33,991 nucleotides of DNA, taken from assembly GCA_017304555.1 (NCBI GenBank), contig JAFKKS010000167.1, forward strand, positions 1 to 33,991, given 5' to 3'. Under the pieces are notes generated by a model. That model worked only from the letters and a program-made list of their open reading frames with translations. It did not search any database and was not told the origin of the DNA. Positions 1-7,499 of this stretch are shown piece after piece. Each line of letters starts with the position of its first letter. Positions within the stretch are counted from its first letter, which is position 1. This stretch comes from Hyphomicrobiales bacterium. Its GTDB lineage: Bacteria; Pseudomonadota; Alphaproteobacteria; Rhizobiales; Xanthobacteraceae. The translations under genes were made by a program, and so were the position numbers.

Positions 1-379
1 GATGGATGATCTCCGGCGGCAGCGCGGAGGCGAGCGCGTCATGCAGTTCAGCGCGGTGCATACACAGATACGGCGCGCCGTAGAGCGCATCCGGCATCGG
101 CAGCTCGCGTTTCAGTTCGCCGGTATAGCCGTCGCGGTTGAGATGCGAATAGGGCTGGAACGCCACGGCGCGCAGACGGTCCTCGACGCCGATGCCACGC
201 AGAACCTTCATCGAATTCGGCATCATCTGGATGCCGGCGCCGATGCGGCCGAACCGCTGCGTCTGCTCGTAGACCTGCGGCTCGAAACCCGCGCGGCGCA
301 GCGTCGCCGCGACGGCAAGGCCGCCCATGCCGGCGCCGACGATAGCGATGGAAGGTTTTCTGGACATCGTCTGAGCCAT
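1..379 (-). CDS. FAD-dependent monooxygenase, NicC/salicylate-hydroxylase type (partial, C-terminus outside window)
   Basis: About 126 N-terminal residues are visible. They begin MAQTMSRKPSIAIVGAGMGG, whose GAGMGG is the dinucleotide-binding GxGxxG of the group A flavoprotein monooxygenases. A later stretch, RIGAGIQMMPNSMKVL, matches the usual GAGI..PN block after the FAD-binding strand. The HLNRDGYTGEL segment resembles 6-hydroxynicotinate 3-monooxygenase (NicC), so hydroxylation of an aromatic or N-heteroaromatic acid with NAD(P)H and O2 is a reasonable guess; the substrate is not proven. The start at 379 has an AGGA box about 7 nt upstream; a second in-frame ATG lies at 367. The gene runs leftward out of the window. 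A 10-bp palindrome GCAAATTTGC at 438-447, about 60 bp upstream, could be an operator. It is divergent from the prophage remnant and belongs to the host chromosome. Confidence 0.8.
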   Translation of the reverse strand, partial: MAQTMSRKPSIAIVGAGMGGLAVAATLRRAGFEPQVYEQTQRFGRIGAGIQMMPNSMKVLRGIGVEDRLRAVAFQPYSHLNRDGYTGELKRELPMPDALYGAPYLCMHRAELHDALASALPPEIIH

Positions 380-437
380 GGCATGTTCCTGATCGCGACG
401 GCGCAAGACTAGCAGCGTCGCCGCGCCACGGGCATCC

Positions 438-447
438 GCAAATTTGC
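438..447. promoter_or_regulatory. Perfect 10-bp palindrome upstream of the monooxygenase
   Basis: GCAAATTTGC is a perfect palindrome lying between the divergent monooxygenase (start 379) and the truncated phage tail gene (463). Its position would suit a regulator of the monooxygenase, but no regulator gene is visible beside it and a 10-bp palindrome can occur by chance. Confidence 0.2.
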
Positions 448-462
448 AGGTCTGTCCGCCTG

Positions 463-2337
463 ATGCGTAGAAATTTTCGCAATCCGAAGGTTGCGCCGCC
501 GCGCGGGAATGCCGCCTATGAGGAAGAGGACGGCCAGCGGCTTTCCGCCAATCTCGATCTTCCGCTTGTCCAAGACGATGAGCACATGGAGCGGCTGCAA
601 CTGCAGATGCTCAACCGCTCGCGGCGCGAGATCCGGCACAAGGTGCCGCTGCCGCCGTCATGCTTCGGCCTGGAGGCCGGCGACATCGTCGCATGGACAA
701 GCTCGCGCAACGGCTACACGGCGAAGCTCTTCGAGGTCGACAGCAACGAGCTCTTCTACAATCTCAATTCAGCGCCGGCACTGATCGAGGTCGATCCGAG
801 CGATCACGATTGGGACAAGGGGACCGACTACGTCGCGCAGCCCGCGGTTTCACTCACCGTCGACCGGCCGGCGCCGAAGGTCATTACCGGCTTCGACGTC
901 GAGGCGATCAAGGTCACGGGCGATAATGGCGTCGAGAAGCCGGGCCTGCGCATCAGCTGGGACGCGCCCGAGGATGGCGACGTCAATGCGGTGCAGTGGC
1001 AGTATCGCCGCACGAGCGCGCCGGACGATGTCGCGGAGGGCAAGACCAACGACGTCGCGGCACTCCAGGTGCTTCTCGTTGGCGGCTTCAGTTCGCTCAC
1101 CAGCTACGACACGCGCGCGCGCCTGGAAAGCTTCAACGGCTATGCGGCCGACTGGTCACTGTGGGCGACGGTCACGACGCCTCAATGCGGCGAGACAAAT
1201 CTCTCCGTCTTGACGACCGAGGTTAACGACCTCATCGCCGGTGGTCAGAAGCGGCTCCAGGACGCGCTGCAGGAGGCGCAGCAACTCATTGCCTCGCTCG
1301 CGACCGGACAGGACGCGGCGAACCACCTCGAAGCGGTAGAGACGCGGCGGCTTCTAAGCGTTGAGCGCGACGACCGGAAAGCCTCGGTCGAAGAGGTGAT
1401 GACGGTCGCGGTTGGCGTGGATACGGCGCTCGCCGCCTACGAAGTAACGGTCAACGCGCATTTAGGAGCACTGGACTCGTCGGTTTCGACGAACGCTGGC
1501 GCGATCACGACGCTTGATAGCGCATTTTCGTCCTACCAAACGACGGTCAATGCTCACCTCGGAACGCTGGACTCGTCGGTTAGCACGAACGCCAGCGCCA
1601 TCGCCGACATCAATGGCAACCTCGCGGCGAAGTATGCGCTAACCGTCGACGCTAACGGCAACATCGCGGCCATGGAATTGATCGCCGGAGGAAGCGGGAG
1701 CGCGGTCCGGTTTCGATCCGATATTTTTGAGATCGCGATCAATGGCTCGCCGACCGGATACGCGGTCTTCACGGTCGCGAACGTCAGCGGGACTCCCACG
1801 GTCACGATCAGGGGCTCGGTTATCGCCGATGAGTTTCTCGTCAAGCGGATGATCGGCGACGACCAGGTCGACTACGACAAGCTGGAGACTGGCGCCGCAG
1901 CCGCTCTTGCCGATGCAGCGCATTCGACTATCAACGTTCTGTCGGCATGGACCTCGGGCCTTCCCGCCGACTGGCGCGATGTCGTCTCAACAACGATCAC
2001 CACCGTCACCGGCGACATCGAGATTTTCTACTACGCCAACCATTTCACGTACCTTCGGAACACGACCACAGGTCAAAGGATCGTCGTGCAGGTCCGCGTC
2101 CTGGTCGACGGCGTTGCGGCGGAAACCTTCGATCTCGTGACTGATGAGATCGCGAGCGGCAAATACTACTTCGACAAACCGATCTTCCTTCCTTCCTTCA
2201 AAACCGGGCTGTCGGCCGGCTCACACACCATCACGATTCAATCGCAGCGCGGGTTCGGGACATGGGGGACGGCGGATGCCGACAATGAATTCAGCGCCGG
2301 CAGAGTGCGCGTCAACGAACTGCGAAAGGCGGCGTGA
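463..2337 (+). CDS. Phage tail tip/host-specificity protein, J-like, N-terminally truncated
   Basis: 624 residues. The protein starts abruptly inside what looks like the middle of a J-like tail tip protein: residues ~15-60 (PPRGNAAYEEEDGQRL, then LDLPLVQDDEHMERLQLQML) resemble the region that normally follows several hundred N-terminal residues. Fibronectin-like material follows, with WQYRR at about residue 183. A helical, probably coiled region then holds a 32-residue repeat (TVNAHLGALDSSVSTNA and TVNAHLGTLDSSVSTNA, DNA period 96 bp, near 1447 and 1543). Next comes a DUF1983-like block, residues ~388-425 (YALTVDANGNIAAMELIAGG), a hallmark of tail fibre proteins related to lambda J. Full-length relatives usually exceed 1000 residues, so the 5' part is missing. 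The ATG at 463 lacks a convincing ribosome binding site, and the frame stays open upstream. Its stop overlaps the next gene (TGATG). Likely a non-functional prophage relic. Confidence 0.75.
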   Translation: MRRNFRNPKVAPPRGNAAYEEEDGQRLSANLDLPLVQDDEHMERLQLQMLNRSRREIRHKVPLPPSCFGLEAGDIVAWTSSRNGYTAKLFEVDSNELFYNLNSAPALIEVDPSDHDWDKGTDYVAQPAVSLTVDRPAPKVITGFDVEAIKVTGDNGVEKPGLRISWDAPEDGDVNAVQWQYRRTSAPDDVAEGKTNDVAALQVLLVGGFSSLTSYDTRARLESFNGYAADWSLWATVTTPQCGETNLSVLTTEVNDLIAGGQKRLQDALQEAQQLIASLATGQDAANHLEAVETRRLLSVERDDRKASVEEVMTVAVGVDTALAAYEVTVNAHLGALDSSVSTNAGAITTLDSAFSSYQTTVNAHLGTLDSSVSTNASAIADINGNLAAKYALTVDANGNIAAMELIAGGSGSAVRFRSDIFEIAINGSPTGYAVFTVANVSGTPTVTIRGSVIADEFLVKRMIGDDQVDYDKLETGAAAALADAAHSTINVLSAWTSGLPADWRDVVSTTITTVTGDIEIFYYANHFTYLRNTTTGQRIVVQVRVLVDGVAAETFDLVTDEIASGKYYFDKPIFLPSFKTGLSAGSHTITIQSQRGFGTWGTADADNEFSAGRVRVNELRKAA

Positions 2338-2861
2338 TGACATCGAAGCGCGAGGATTGGTGCATCGAGATTCGCGATGACAATCGCGACGGCACGCCGG
2401 AGATCACGGCCAAGTCGGAATATGTCATCCGCGGCCGCAATGGCGCGCGCCACGTCGACCAGGGGCTTCCGCCGCTCAAGACGGCGCTAGCTAACCTCGA
2501 CGATATTCCGGCGACCTTGCGCGACGGGACGGTGACGACTCTCGGTGCATGCGTCCAGAGCCTCCGCGACGCCGTCCGCGATGCAATTGATCAACTTGAG
2601 GTCGACATCGAAGCTGACCAGAAAGCCGACGCCCAGGACGCCGCCGAGCTGGCGCGTCGCTTCGGCGAGTTGGAGCGGCTCGACGCCGCGATCCGTCGCG
2701 CCGTCGCGCCGACGCAACAGCAACAGGACGCGGCGATGGCGAACTCCAAGGCGATCGGCGAGCTGCGCGATCGGCAAGACGCGCGGGCGCGCCGACGGCA
2801 CTGCTTGGCCGACAAGTTGCGCCGCTGTCAGCAACAGAAGGAAAAGGAGAAGAAGCAATGA
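2337..2861 (+). CDS. Hypothetical phage tail-associated protein, coiled-coil
   Basis: 174 residues from the ATG at 2337, which overlaps the previous stop by one base; AAAGG lies upstream. A GTG three bases earlier is less likely. No family is recognised. The N-terminal third (IEIRDDNRDGTPEI, then EYVIRGRNGARHVDQGLPPL) looks compact. The rest is a charged, alanine-rich helix (IDQLEVDIEADQKADAQDAA onwards) ending in a very basic Gln/Lys/Arg tail. Its place between tail tip and fibre genes suggests a tail accessory or fibre-assembly role, by position only. Its TGA overlaps the next ATG (ATGA), so the pair is probably translationally coupled. Confidence 0.65.
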   Translation: MTSKREDWCIEIRDDNRDGTPEITAKSEYVIRGRNGARHVDQGLPPLKTALANLDDIPATLRDGTVTTLGACVQSLRDAVRDAIDQLEVDIEADQKADAQDAAELARRFGELERLDAAIRRAVAPTQQQQDAAMANSKAIGELRDRQDARARRRHCLADKLRRCQQQKEKEKKQ

Positions 2862-3076
2862 CCGTCTACTTCGTAGAGAACCCGACCGGAATCACAACGG
2901 CTCTTGGCCGATCGTGCTTTGGCCCACATGAGGGCAAGGGCGCGCGCGACAAGGCGCTCGACATCGCCAAGAAGCTGGCGCGCGCGCCGGGCACGACGGT
3001 CCGCGTATTCGGTACGGATGGCGAGATTGTCACCGTTCAGGCGCCGGCCGCGGCTGCGATCAGCAGCAACAAGTAA
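2858..3076 (+). CDS. Small hypothetical phage protein
   Basis: 72 residues starting MTVYFVENPTGITTALG, with a strong AAGGAG about 8 nt upstream and a 4-bp ATGA overlap with the preceding gene. It has a basic central helix (ARDKALDIAKKLA) followed by a beta-like stretch (TTVRVFGTDGEIVTVQ), giving a compact alpha/beta mini-domain. No signal peptide or membrane segment. No function is recognised; the tail-operon position suggests a minor structural or assembly role. Confidence 0.65.
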   Translation: MTVYFVENPTGITTALGRSCFGPHEGKGARDKALDIAKKLARAPGTTVRVFGTDGEIVTVQAPAAAAISSNK

Positions 3077-3091
3077 GGCGGGGCTTAGACG

Positions 3092-5125
3092 ATGGGGCTC
3101 GGGTTCAAAGAAACGGGGACGATCAGCGTCACGGCCGGTAGCGCGACCGTCACCGGCACGGGCGTCGCTTGGTCCGACATCAATGAGTACGACGTGCTGG
3201 CCGCCGGCGGCTCGGTCGCGTTCATTGACAGCGTAACCGATACGGGGAGCTACAACGAGCTTACGGTAAAGGGGGCGTGGCGCGGCCCGACGCTGACCAA
3301 TCAACCGTATCTGATCGTCAAATTCCCGAAGGATTGGACGCGCACGCAGCAGGAACTGCGCGACCTTCTCAATCGGTTGAAAACCTACGGCGTTCCCTAT
3401 TGTCTCGGTGCCGGAGAGGACCCAGATAATTCGGTCGGAGAGGACGGGCAGTTCGCGTTCAGACCATCCGACTGGACGCTCTGGCTAAAGGTCGACGGCG
3501 TTTGGGTCGAGCAGCCTGCCCCCAACGCCGGCCCGGTCGGCCCTGCCGGGGGCGGCCTCACGCTGGACATGCTGGTCGACTATTCAAGCACAACTGATGC
3601 TGATCCCGGCCAAGGCAAAATCCGCGGCAACGTAGCCAACAACCTCGCCGGCTCGAGCGTGCTCTACGTGGACAAGGCGAACGTCTATAACAACAGCATC
3701 GTGGGGTTCTTGTCCGATCTCCGTTTGGCCAGTTCCGCGATTAAGGGATATCTCCGCATATCCGCGAAGTCGAACCGACTTCGCTTTGCTTACCATCGCG
3801 TCACAAGCGTCGACGACGCGACCGGATACGTGAAGATCAACGTTCAGAACCTCGCTGGCGCGCAGAATTTTGCGGATGGCGATGCGGTCGATCTCTTCAT
3901 CACGATCAAGGGCGACAAGGGCGACACGACGACTCCAGCCTTTGGCGGAACCTCCGCCACCAGCCTCGCGATAGGCACCGGCGCCAAGACCTTCACAACG
4001 CAGTCCGGTCTCGCGTGGCAAGTGGGCGCGCGCGTCCGGCTCGCGAATACGGCCGATCCGACCAAGTGGATGGAAGGCATCGTCACCGCTTATTCCGGCA
4101 CGTCGATGACGTTGGCGGTCGACGCGGCCAACAGCACCGGCACCCTCGCGTCCTGGAATTTGAATCCGGCTGGGGAGAAAGGCGCAACGGGAGGCGGTGC
4201 GCTCGCGGTGCGCGGCGGCCGGCTTTCGCTGGTTTCTGGAGATCCCGTTCCCGAAGCCGACGTCGTCGGCGCGACAACGGTGTACCTCGTGCCGGCGACT
4301 TCGAATACGAGCGAGGTGTGGGACGGAGCGGCATGGCAGACGCATCTGTTCAGCGAGTTGCCGTTGACGCTGGTGAGCGCTCATACGGCCGCGAACAACT
4401 TCGACGTCTTCGACTTCGTTAATGCCGGCGTGCTTGCGATCGGGACAGGGCCTGCGTGGAGCGCGGGCGCGGTGGCAGGCGGTCCCCGCGCGCGCGGACA
4501 AGGAGCGGGATCGACCGAGCTAGAGCTGTATCAAGGAAGGCTGGTCAACAAGAACGCCATCACGCTTCGGAACGGCTCCACGACGTACAGCGTCGCTGCG
4601 CGGAAAGCGACATTGCGCGGAACGATCCGCACAACAGCGAACGGGGAGACGGAGGATAGCGCGGCGAAGCGGTTCGTGAGCAATGCGGTCAATGCTGAGC
4701 TTCGCCCGCTCGTGAAGGTCGATACGACGACGGCATGGACTTATTCGACGCCGGCGTGGCGGCAGGCTCGCGGCTCGGCAGCCAACCAGTTCGAGTATGT
4801 GCAATGTGTCGCGGGGCGACGCTTAAAAGCCGACGTCAATGGCATCGCCTATAATTCGACGGACACCCCGAAGAACGTGAGCGTGGGCGTCGGCATCGAC
4901 TCTGCGACGGTCGACGCCTCGCAGCGAAGAACGGGTGGTGTGCTCAAAGCGCTCATCGACCAAACGCACGCATTTTATGCAGGCTTCCCCGGCGTCGGAT
5001 ATCACGAGATCAAGTGGCTTGAGTACGCCGCGGGAGCGGGCGACACGCAGACTTGGTGCGGCATCTTTTCGGCCCCGAACGCAGTGTACTTTCAAGCCGG
5101 CATCCAGGGCGAGACGCTGCTATGA
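3092..5125 (+). CDS. Phage tail fibre protein with collagen-like segments
   Basis: 677 residues; ATG at 3092 behind AAGGCGGGG. The N-terminal ~110 residues are beta-rich (GTISVTAGSATVTGTGVAWSD is the kind of repeat seen in fibre N-termini) and probably attach the protein to the tail. Short Gly-X-Y stretches act as linkers: GPVGPAGGG near residue 150, GDKGDTTTP near 275 and GEKGATGGG near 365. Glycine- and threonine-rich beta segments lie between them, and the last ~200 residues form a separate C-terminal region that would hold the receptor-binding part. Predicted to be a trimeric fibre contacting the host surface. Its stop overlaps the next gene (ATGATG). Confidence 0.7.
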   Translation: MGLGFKETGTISVTAGSATVTGTGVAWSDINEYDVLAAGGSVAFIDSVTDTGSYNELTVKGAWRGPTLTNQPYLIVKFPKDWTRTQQELRDLLNRLKTYGVPYCLGAGEDPDNSVGEDGQFAFRPSDWTLWLKVDGVWVEQPAPNAGPVGPAGGGLTLDMLVDYSSTTDADPGQGKIRGNVANNLAGSSVLYVDKANVYNNSIVGFLSDLRLASSAIKGYLRISAKSNRLRFAYHRVTSVDDATGYVKINVQNLAGAQNFADGDAVDLFITIKGDKGDTTTPAFGGTSATSLAIGTGAKTFTTQSGLAWQVGARVRLANTADPTKWMEGIVTAYSGTSMTLAVDAANSTGTLASWNLNPAGEKGATGGGALAVRGGRLSLVSGDPVPEADVVGATTVYLVPATSNTSEVWDGAAWQTHLFSELPLTLVSAHTAANNFDVFDFVNAGVLAIGTGPAWSAGAVAGGPRARGQGAGSTELELYQGRLVNKNAITLRNGSTTYSVAARKATLRGTIRTTANGETEDSAAKRFVSNAVNAELRPLVKVDTTTAWTYSTPAWRQARGSAANQFEYVQCVAGRRLKADVNGIAYNSTDTPKNVSVGVGIDSATVDASQRRTGGVLKALIDQTHAFYAGFPGVGYHEIKWLEYAAGAGDTQTWCGIFSAPNAVYFQAGIQGETLL

Positions 5126-5952
5126 TGGGGACAGCGTCGCCGCTCAACCGGCTGTGGGTTGATAATCCAGCGAAATATGTAGCCCCACACGGCGCCGTAT
5201 TCTTCCCCAACTTCGACAACCTGCAAGGCAAGACACAGGTGTCGCGTCGCCTGGTCGACGGACAGAGCACCGCCGTGATCGTTACGCTTGGCCAGTCGAA
5301 TTCGGCCAATTATCTCGGTTACGGGGAGACGCCTTACGTCGCATCACCGCTCGTTCACAATTTCAATTATCTGAACGGCGGGATGTATCTGGCGGCCGAC
5401 CCGCTGCTCGGATGCCCTGGAGAATACGGCAATTATGGTGCGCGCCTTGGCGACTTACTGATATCGCGCGGTCGGTTCCAGCGCGTGATCATCGCCCCGA
5501 TCGCCATCAACGCTTCATTGGCGGAGCATTGGAAGGACGGCGGTATCTTCAATCAAAATCTGCGCGTCGTGTTGCGGCGGCTCCTGGCGGCAGGCTTGAC
5601 GCCGACCTTCATCTGCTACCAGCAGGGTGAGAGTGATAACCGCATCGGAACGAGTTCGGCGTCGATCACAGCCTCGCTTCGGAGCATGGTGACGACGATC
5701 CGTGCCGAAGGTGTCAATGCCCCGGTCTTCATCGCCCTCACGGCGCTTTGGCCAGGTTATTCGAACGACGCGCAGATTCGCGCGGGGCAAGCCGCGGCTG
5801 TCGATCATAGCCTTGGCATTTATCAAGGGCCGGACACCGACACGCTTGACGCCGCGACCTATCGCACGGGCGGCGTTCATTTCAACGCGGCGGGAGCGCA
5901 GGCTTTCGCCGACCTCACTGAGCAGGTTTTAGCGGCGTATTTAGCGGGCTAG
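5122..5952 (+). CDS. SGNH/GDSL-family hydrolase (sialate O-acetylesterase-like), phage tail-associated
   Basis: 276 residues from ATG 5122 (an ATG at 5125 is equally possible), overlapping the fibre stop. The nucleophile block is GQSNSAN with Ser59, typical of the acetylesterase-like SGNH branch (SASA). GARLGDLL near residue 106 would be the Gly block and YQQGESDN (residues ~166-173) matches the family's QGES block. The C-terminal block reads TGGVHFNAAGA with His253. The acidic residue normally three positions before that His is Gly250, a GAC-to-GGC-type change, so the catalytic triad may be incomplete. Phage tails often carry such enzymes to de-acetylate surface polysaccharide; that role is inferred here from position. 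It converges tail to tail with the next ORF, sharing CTAG. Confidence 0.75.
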   Translation: MMGTASPLNRLWVDNPAKYVAPHGAVFFPNFDNLQGKTQVSRRLVDGQSTAVIVTLGQSNSANYLGYGETPYVASPLVHNFNYLNGGMYLAADPLLGCPGEYGNYGARLGDLLISRGRFQRVIIAPIAINASLAEHWKDGGIFNQNLRVVLRRLLAAGLTPTFICYQQGESDNRIGTSSASITASLRSMVTTIRAEGVNAPVFIALTALWPGYSNDAQIRAGQAAAVDHSLGIYQGPDTDTLDAATYRTGGVHFNAAGAQAFADLTEQVLAAYLAG

Positions 5953-6149
5953 ATCGAGCGTTCGAGATGCAGCCACTCCCGCAGCTCTTTGGATATCTCT
6001 CGATATTCCCACGAGCCATCGGGAAGCCGACGCCGCTCGCAATTGTCCCAGAACCACAGTCGAACGCGCTTCAGCGGGTCGGCGCGCGTCGGGACCCACA
6101 CGAAGGGGAACGGCGGATGGGAGAGGTGCCACGTCGCTTTGTCGAGCAT
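5949..6149 (-). CDS. Small hypothetical phage protein, Trp-rich
   Basis: 66 residues from the ATG at 6149; a GTG at 6182 would add 11. The sequence begins MLDKATWHLSHPPFPFVWV and holds WFWDNC and PDGSWEYREISKELREWL. The third codon positions are strongly GC-rich like those of real genes here, and the protein reads as a compact, tryptophan-rich soluble domain. No family is recognised. It lies on the opposite strand to the rest of the tail genes and shares the four-base CTAG with the hydrolase stop. No clear ribosome binding site precedes either start, which lowers confidence. Confidence 0.5.
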   Translation of the reverse strand: MLDKATWHLSHPPFPFVWVPTRADPLKRVRLWFWDNCERRRLPDGSWEYREISKELREWLHLERSI

Positions 6150-6268
6150 CGAAGAACCGTAGCGCAGAAGGAGACCGGACACAAAAGGAAGGACGAGGGC
6201 CGGATGACTCCGGCCGCGGGGCCAGCCTGGACAGCATCAACCCCGCTCGACGCACAATCGCTCTACGT

Positions 6269-6306
6269 CGACCCGCCGCGGCCCGAAGGCCGCGGGCAGA
6301 GGGTCG
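6269..6306. other. Strong hairpin just upstream of the adenine methylase
   Basis: A perfect 8-bp stem (CCGCGGCC, loop CGAA, GGCCGCGG) sits at 6276-6295, enclosed by a second 6-bp pairing CGACCC (6269-6274) with GGGTCG (6301-6306). It ends 23 bp before the methylase ATG. No T-run follows, so it is not a standard intrinsic terminator. It could slow transcription between the tail genes and the methylase or shield the leader. Confidence 0.4.
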
Positions 6307-6329
6307 ATGCATGTGGGGCAGATGGCAAT

Positions 6330-7139
6330 ATGAAATCGAAAATGCGCACAGTTTCGCCTGTGCGGCCGCTGGCGGGCTACGTGGGCGGCAAGAAGGTGTT
6401 AGCGCGGCATGTCATCGCGGCGATCGAGCGCGAGCCGCACGACCGCTATGCCGAGGCGTTCGTCGGCATGGGCGGCATATTCCTGCGCCGGCGATCGGCG
6501 GCCAAGGTCGAGGTCATCAACGACCGGAGCCGCGACGTCGCGACGTTCTTCCGCGTGCTGCAGCGTCATTATCAGGCGCTGATGGACATGCTGAAATGGC
6601 AAGTGACATCGCGAGCGGAGTTCGAGCGCCTCGCCGGGCAAGACCCGGAGCGGCTCACCGACCTGGAGCGCTCGGTGCGCTTCCTCTATCTCCAGCGGCT
6701 CGCCTTTGGCGGGAAGGTCGCCGGCCGCAGCTTCGGCATCGACACCAACGGGCCTGCGCGCTTCGACATCACAAAGCTCGGTGCGATGCTAGAGGCCGCG
6801 CACGAGCGGCTCGCCGGCGTCTGGATCGAGTGCTTGCCGTGGCAGGAGTTCCTGAAGCGCTGGGATCGGCCGGGAACGCTCTTCTATCTCGATCCGCCAT
6901 ATTACGGGTCGGAGCATCATTATGGCCGCGGCATGTTCGAGCGGGCCGAATTCGAGGCTCTCAACGAGGCGTTGAAAGGTCTTCAAGGGCGCTTTGTAAT
7001 GACGCTTAACGACGTTCCAGAGGTGCGTCGGATCTTCGGCTGGGCCAAGATGCGAGGCGTGCCGGTGACCTATACGCTGCCCGGCATGGCCGGCCGGCAG
7101 GCGGCGAAGGAGTTGATCATCACCGGCAAGCGAGGATGA
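6330..7139 (+). CDS. Phage-type D12 class DNA N6-adenine methyltransferase (Dam-like)
   Basis: 269 residues from ATG 6330; ATG 6342 is an alternative, and the long open stretch upstream is non-coding or belongs to the opposite strand. The SAM-binding N-terminus reads PLAGYVGGKKVL (residues 13-24), the Dam-type counterpart of AGGK. EAFVGMGGIFL is the next conserved block. The catalytic motif IV is DPPY at 188-191 in FYLDPPYYGSEHHYG. FVMTLND and ITGKRG near the end complete the fold. The family transfers methyl groups from SAM to adenine N6; the target sequence cannot be read from the protein. No restriction gene lies beside it, so it is an orphan phage methylase, probably protecting phage DNA. 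A small ORF starts 5 bp downstream. Confidence 0.85.
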   Translation: MKSKMRTVSPVRPLAGYVGGKKVLARHVIAAIEREPHDRYAEAFVGMGGIFLRRRSAAKVEVINDRSRDVATFFRVLQRHYQALMDMLKWQVTSRAEFERLAGQDPERLTDLERSVRFLYLQRLAFGGKVAGRSFGIDTNGPARFDITKLGAMLEAAHERLAGVWIECLPWQEFLKRWDRPGTLFYLDPPYYGSEHHYGRGMFERAEFEALNEALKGLQGRFVMTLNDVPEVRRIFGWAKMRGVPVTYTLPGMAGRQAAKELIITGKRG

Positions 7140-7143
7140 TGAC

Positions 7144-7356
7144 ATGACCAGGGATGAAGCGACGGCGTGGGCTATCAACACGGCCTCGGAGATCGCGAGG
7201 CGCGAGGGCGGACAGCTGGCCCTATCCTCTCGGGAACTCAACTTCCAGGCCGTCGAGGCCGACAGCACGTTGTTGGGGGCAGCGATCGCGCGGGCTCTTA
7301 TCGAGGCTTTTGACAGGGGCGTCGCGTCCGGCCAGAGGCCGCGGGCTTCAAAGTGA
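7144..7356 (+). CDS. Small hypothetical phage protein
   Basis: 70 residues (MTRDEATAWAINTASEIARR to the end), ATG at 7144, four bases after the methylase stop and so probably co-transcribed. Predicted all-helical and soluble, with no membrane segment. No family is recognised. It is the last phage-like ORF before the long non-coding stretch and marks the right side of the remnant. Confidence 0.55.
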   Translation: MTRDEATAWAINTASEIARREGGQLALSSRELNFQAVEADSTLLGAAIARALIEAFDRGVASGQRPRASK

Positions 7357-7377
7357 CACGACGATTCCGGCTGCTAC

Positions 7378-7413
7378 AAAATCAAGTGTCCCGGAATCTA
7401 AAATCAAGTGTCC
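7378..7413. repeat. Tandem 14-bp direct repeats, 22-bp period
   Basis: AAAATCAAGTGTCC occurs at 7378-7391 and again at 7400-7413, so the copies are two helical turns apart. They lie just past the last prophage ORF. They may be paired regulator binding sites or a leftover insertion-sequence end; no transposase is present in the window. Confidence 0.5.
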
Positions 7414-7456
7414 GGCTACAGCGGACTCGCGTCTTCCTGACAAATCGCGAAAATCG

Positions 7457-7484
7457 TTGACAACACTGTCAATGTGATTATATT
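7457..7484 (+). promoter_or_regulatory. Promoter-like sequence with embedded palindrome
   Basis: TTGACA at 7457-7462 and TATATT at 7479-7484 are separated by 16 bp, close to a sigma-70/RpoD promoter. The -35 box is half of a perfect palindrome, TTGACA-ACAC-TGTCAA (7457-7472), which could be an operator. The surroundings are much more AT-rich than the flanks. Nothing protein-coding follows for about 770 bp, so if active it would transcribe the structured element that starts near 7500. Confidence 0.4.
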
Positions 7485-7499
7485 CCCATTCATCCCGCC

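Noticed and set aside
3584-4501. 305-codon minus-strand open frame opposite the tail fibre gene
   Set aside because: No family signature and antisense to a well-supported fibre; a GC-composition artefact.
6330-7139. Adenine methylase plus neighbours considered as a restriction-modification or other defence system
   Set aside because: No nuclease, helicase or specificity gene is adjacent and the neighbours are phage tail proteins; it is an orphan phage methylase.
463-7480. Attachment-site direct repeats flanking the prophage remnant
   Set aside because: No shared word of 10 bp or more was found between 400-490 and 7350-7480; the left end appears deleted, so an att pair may no longer exist.
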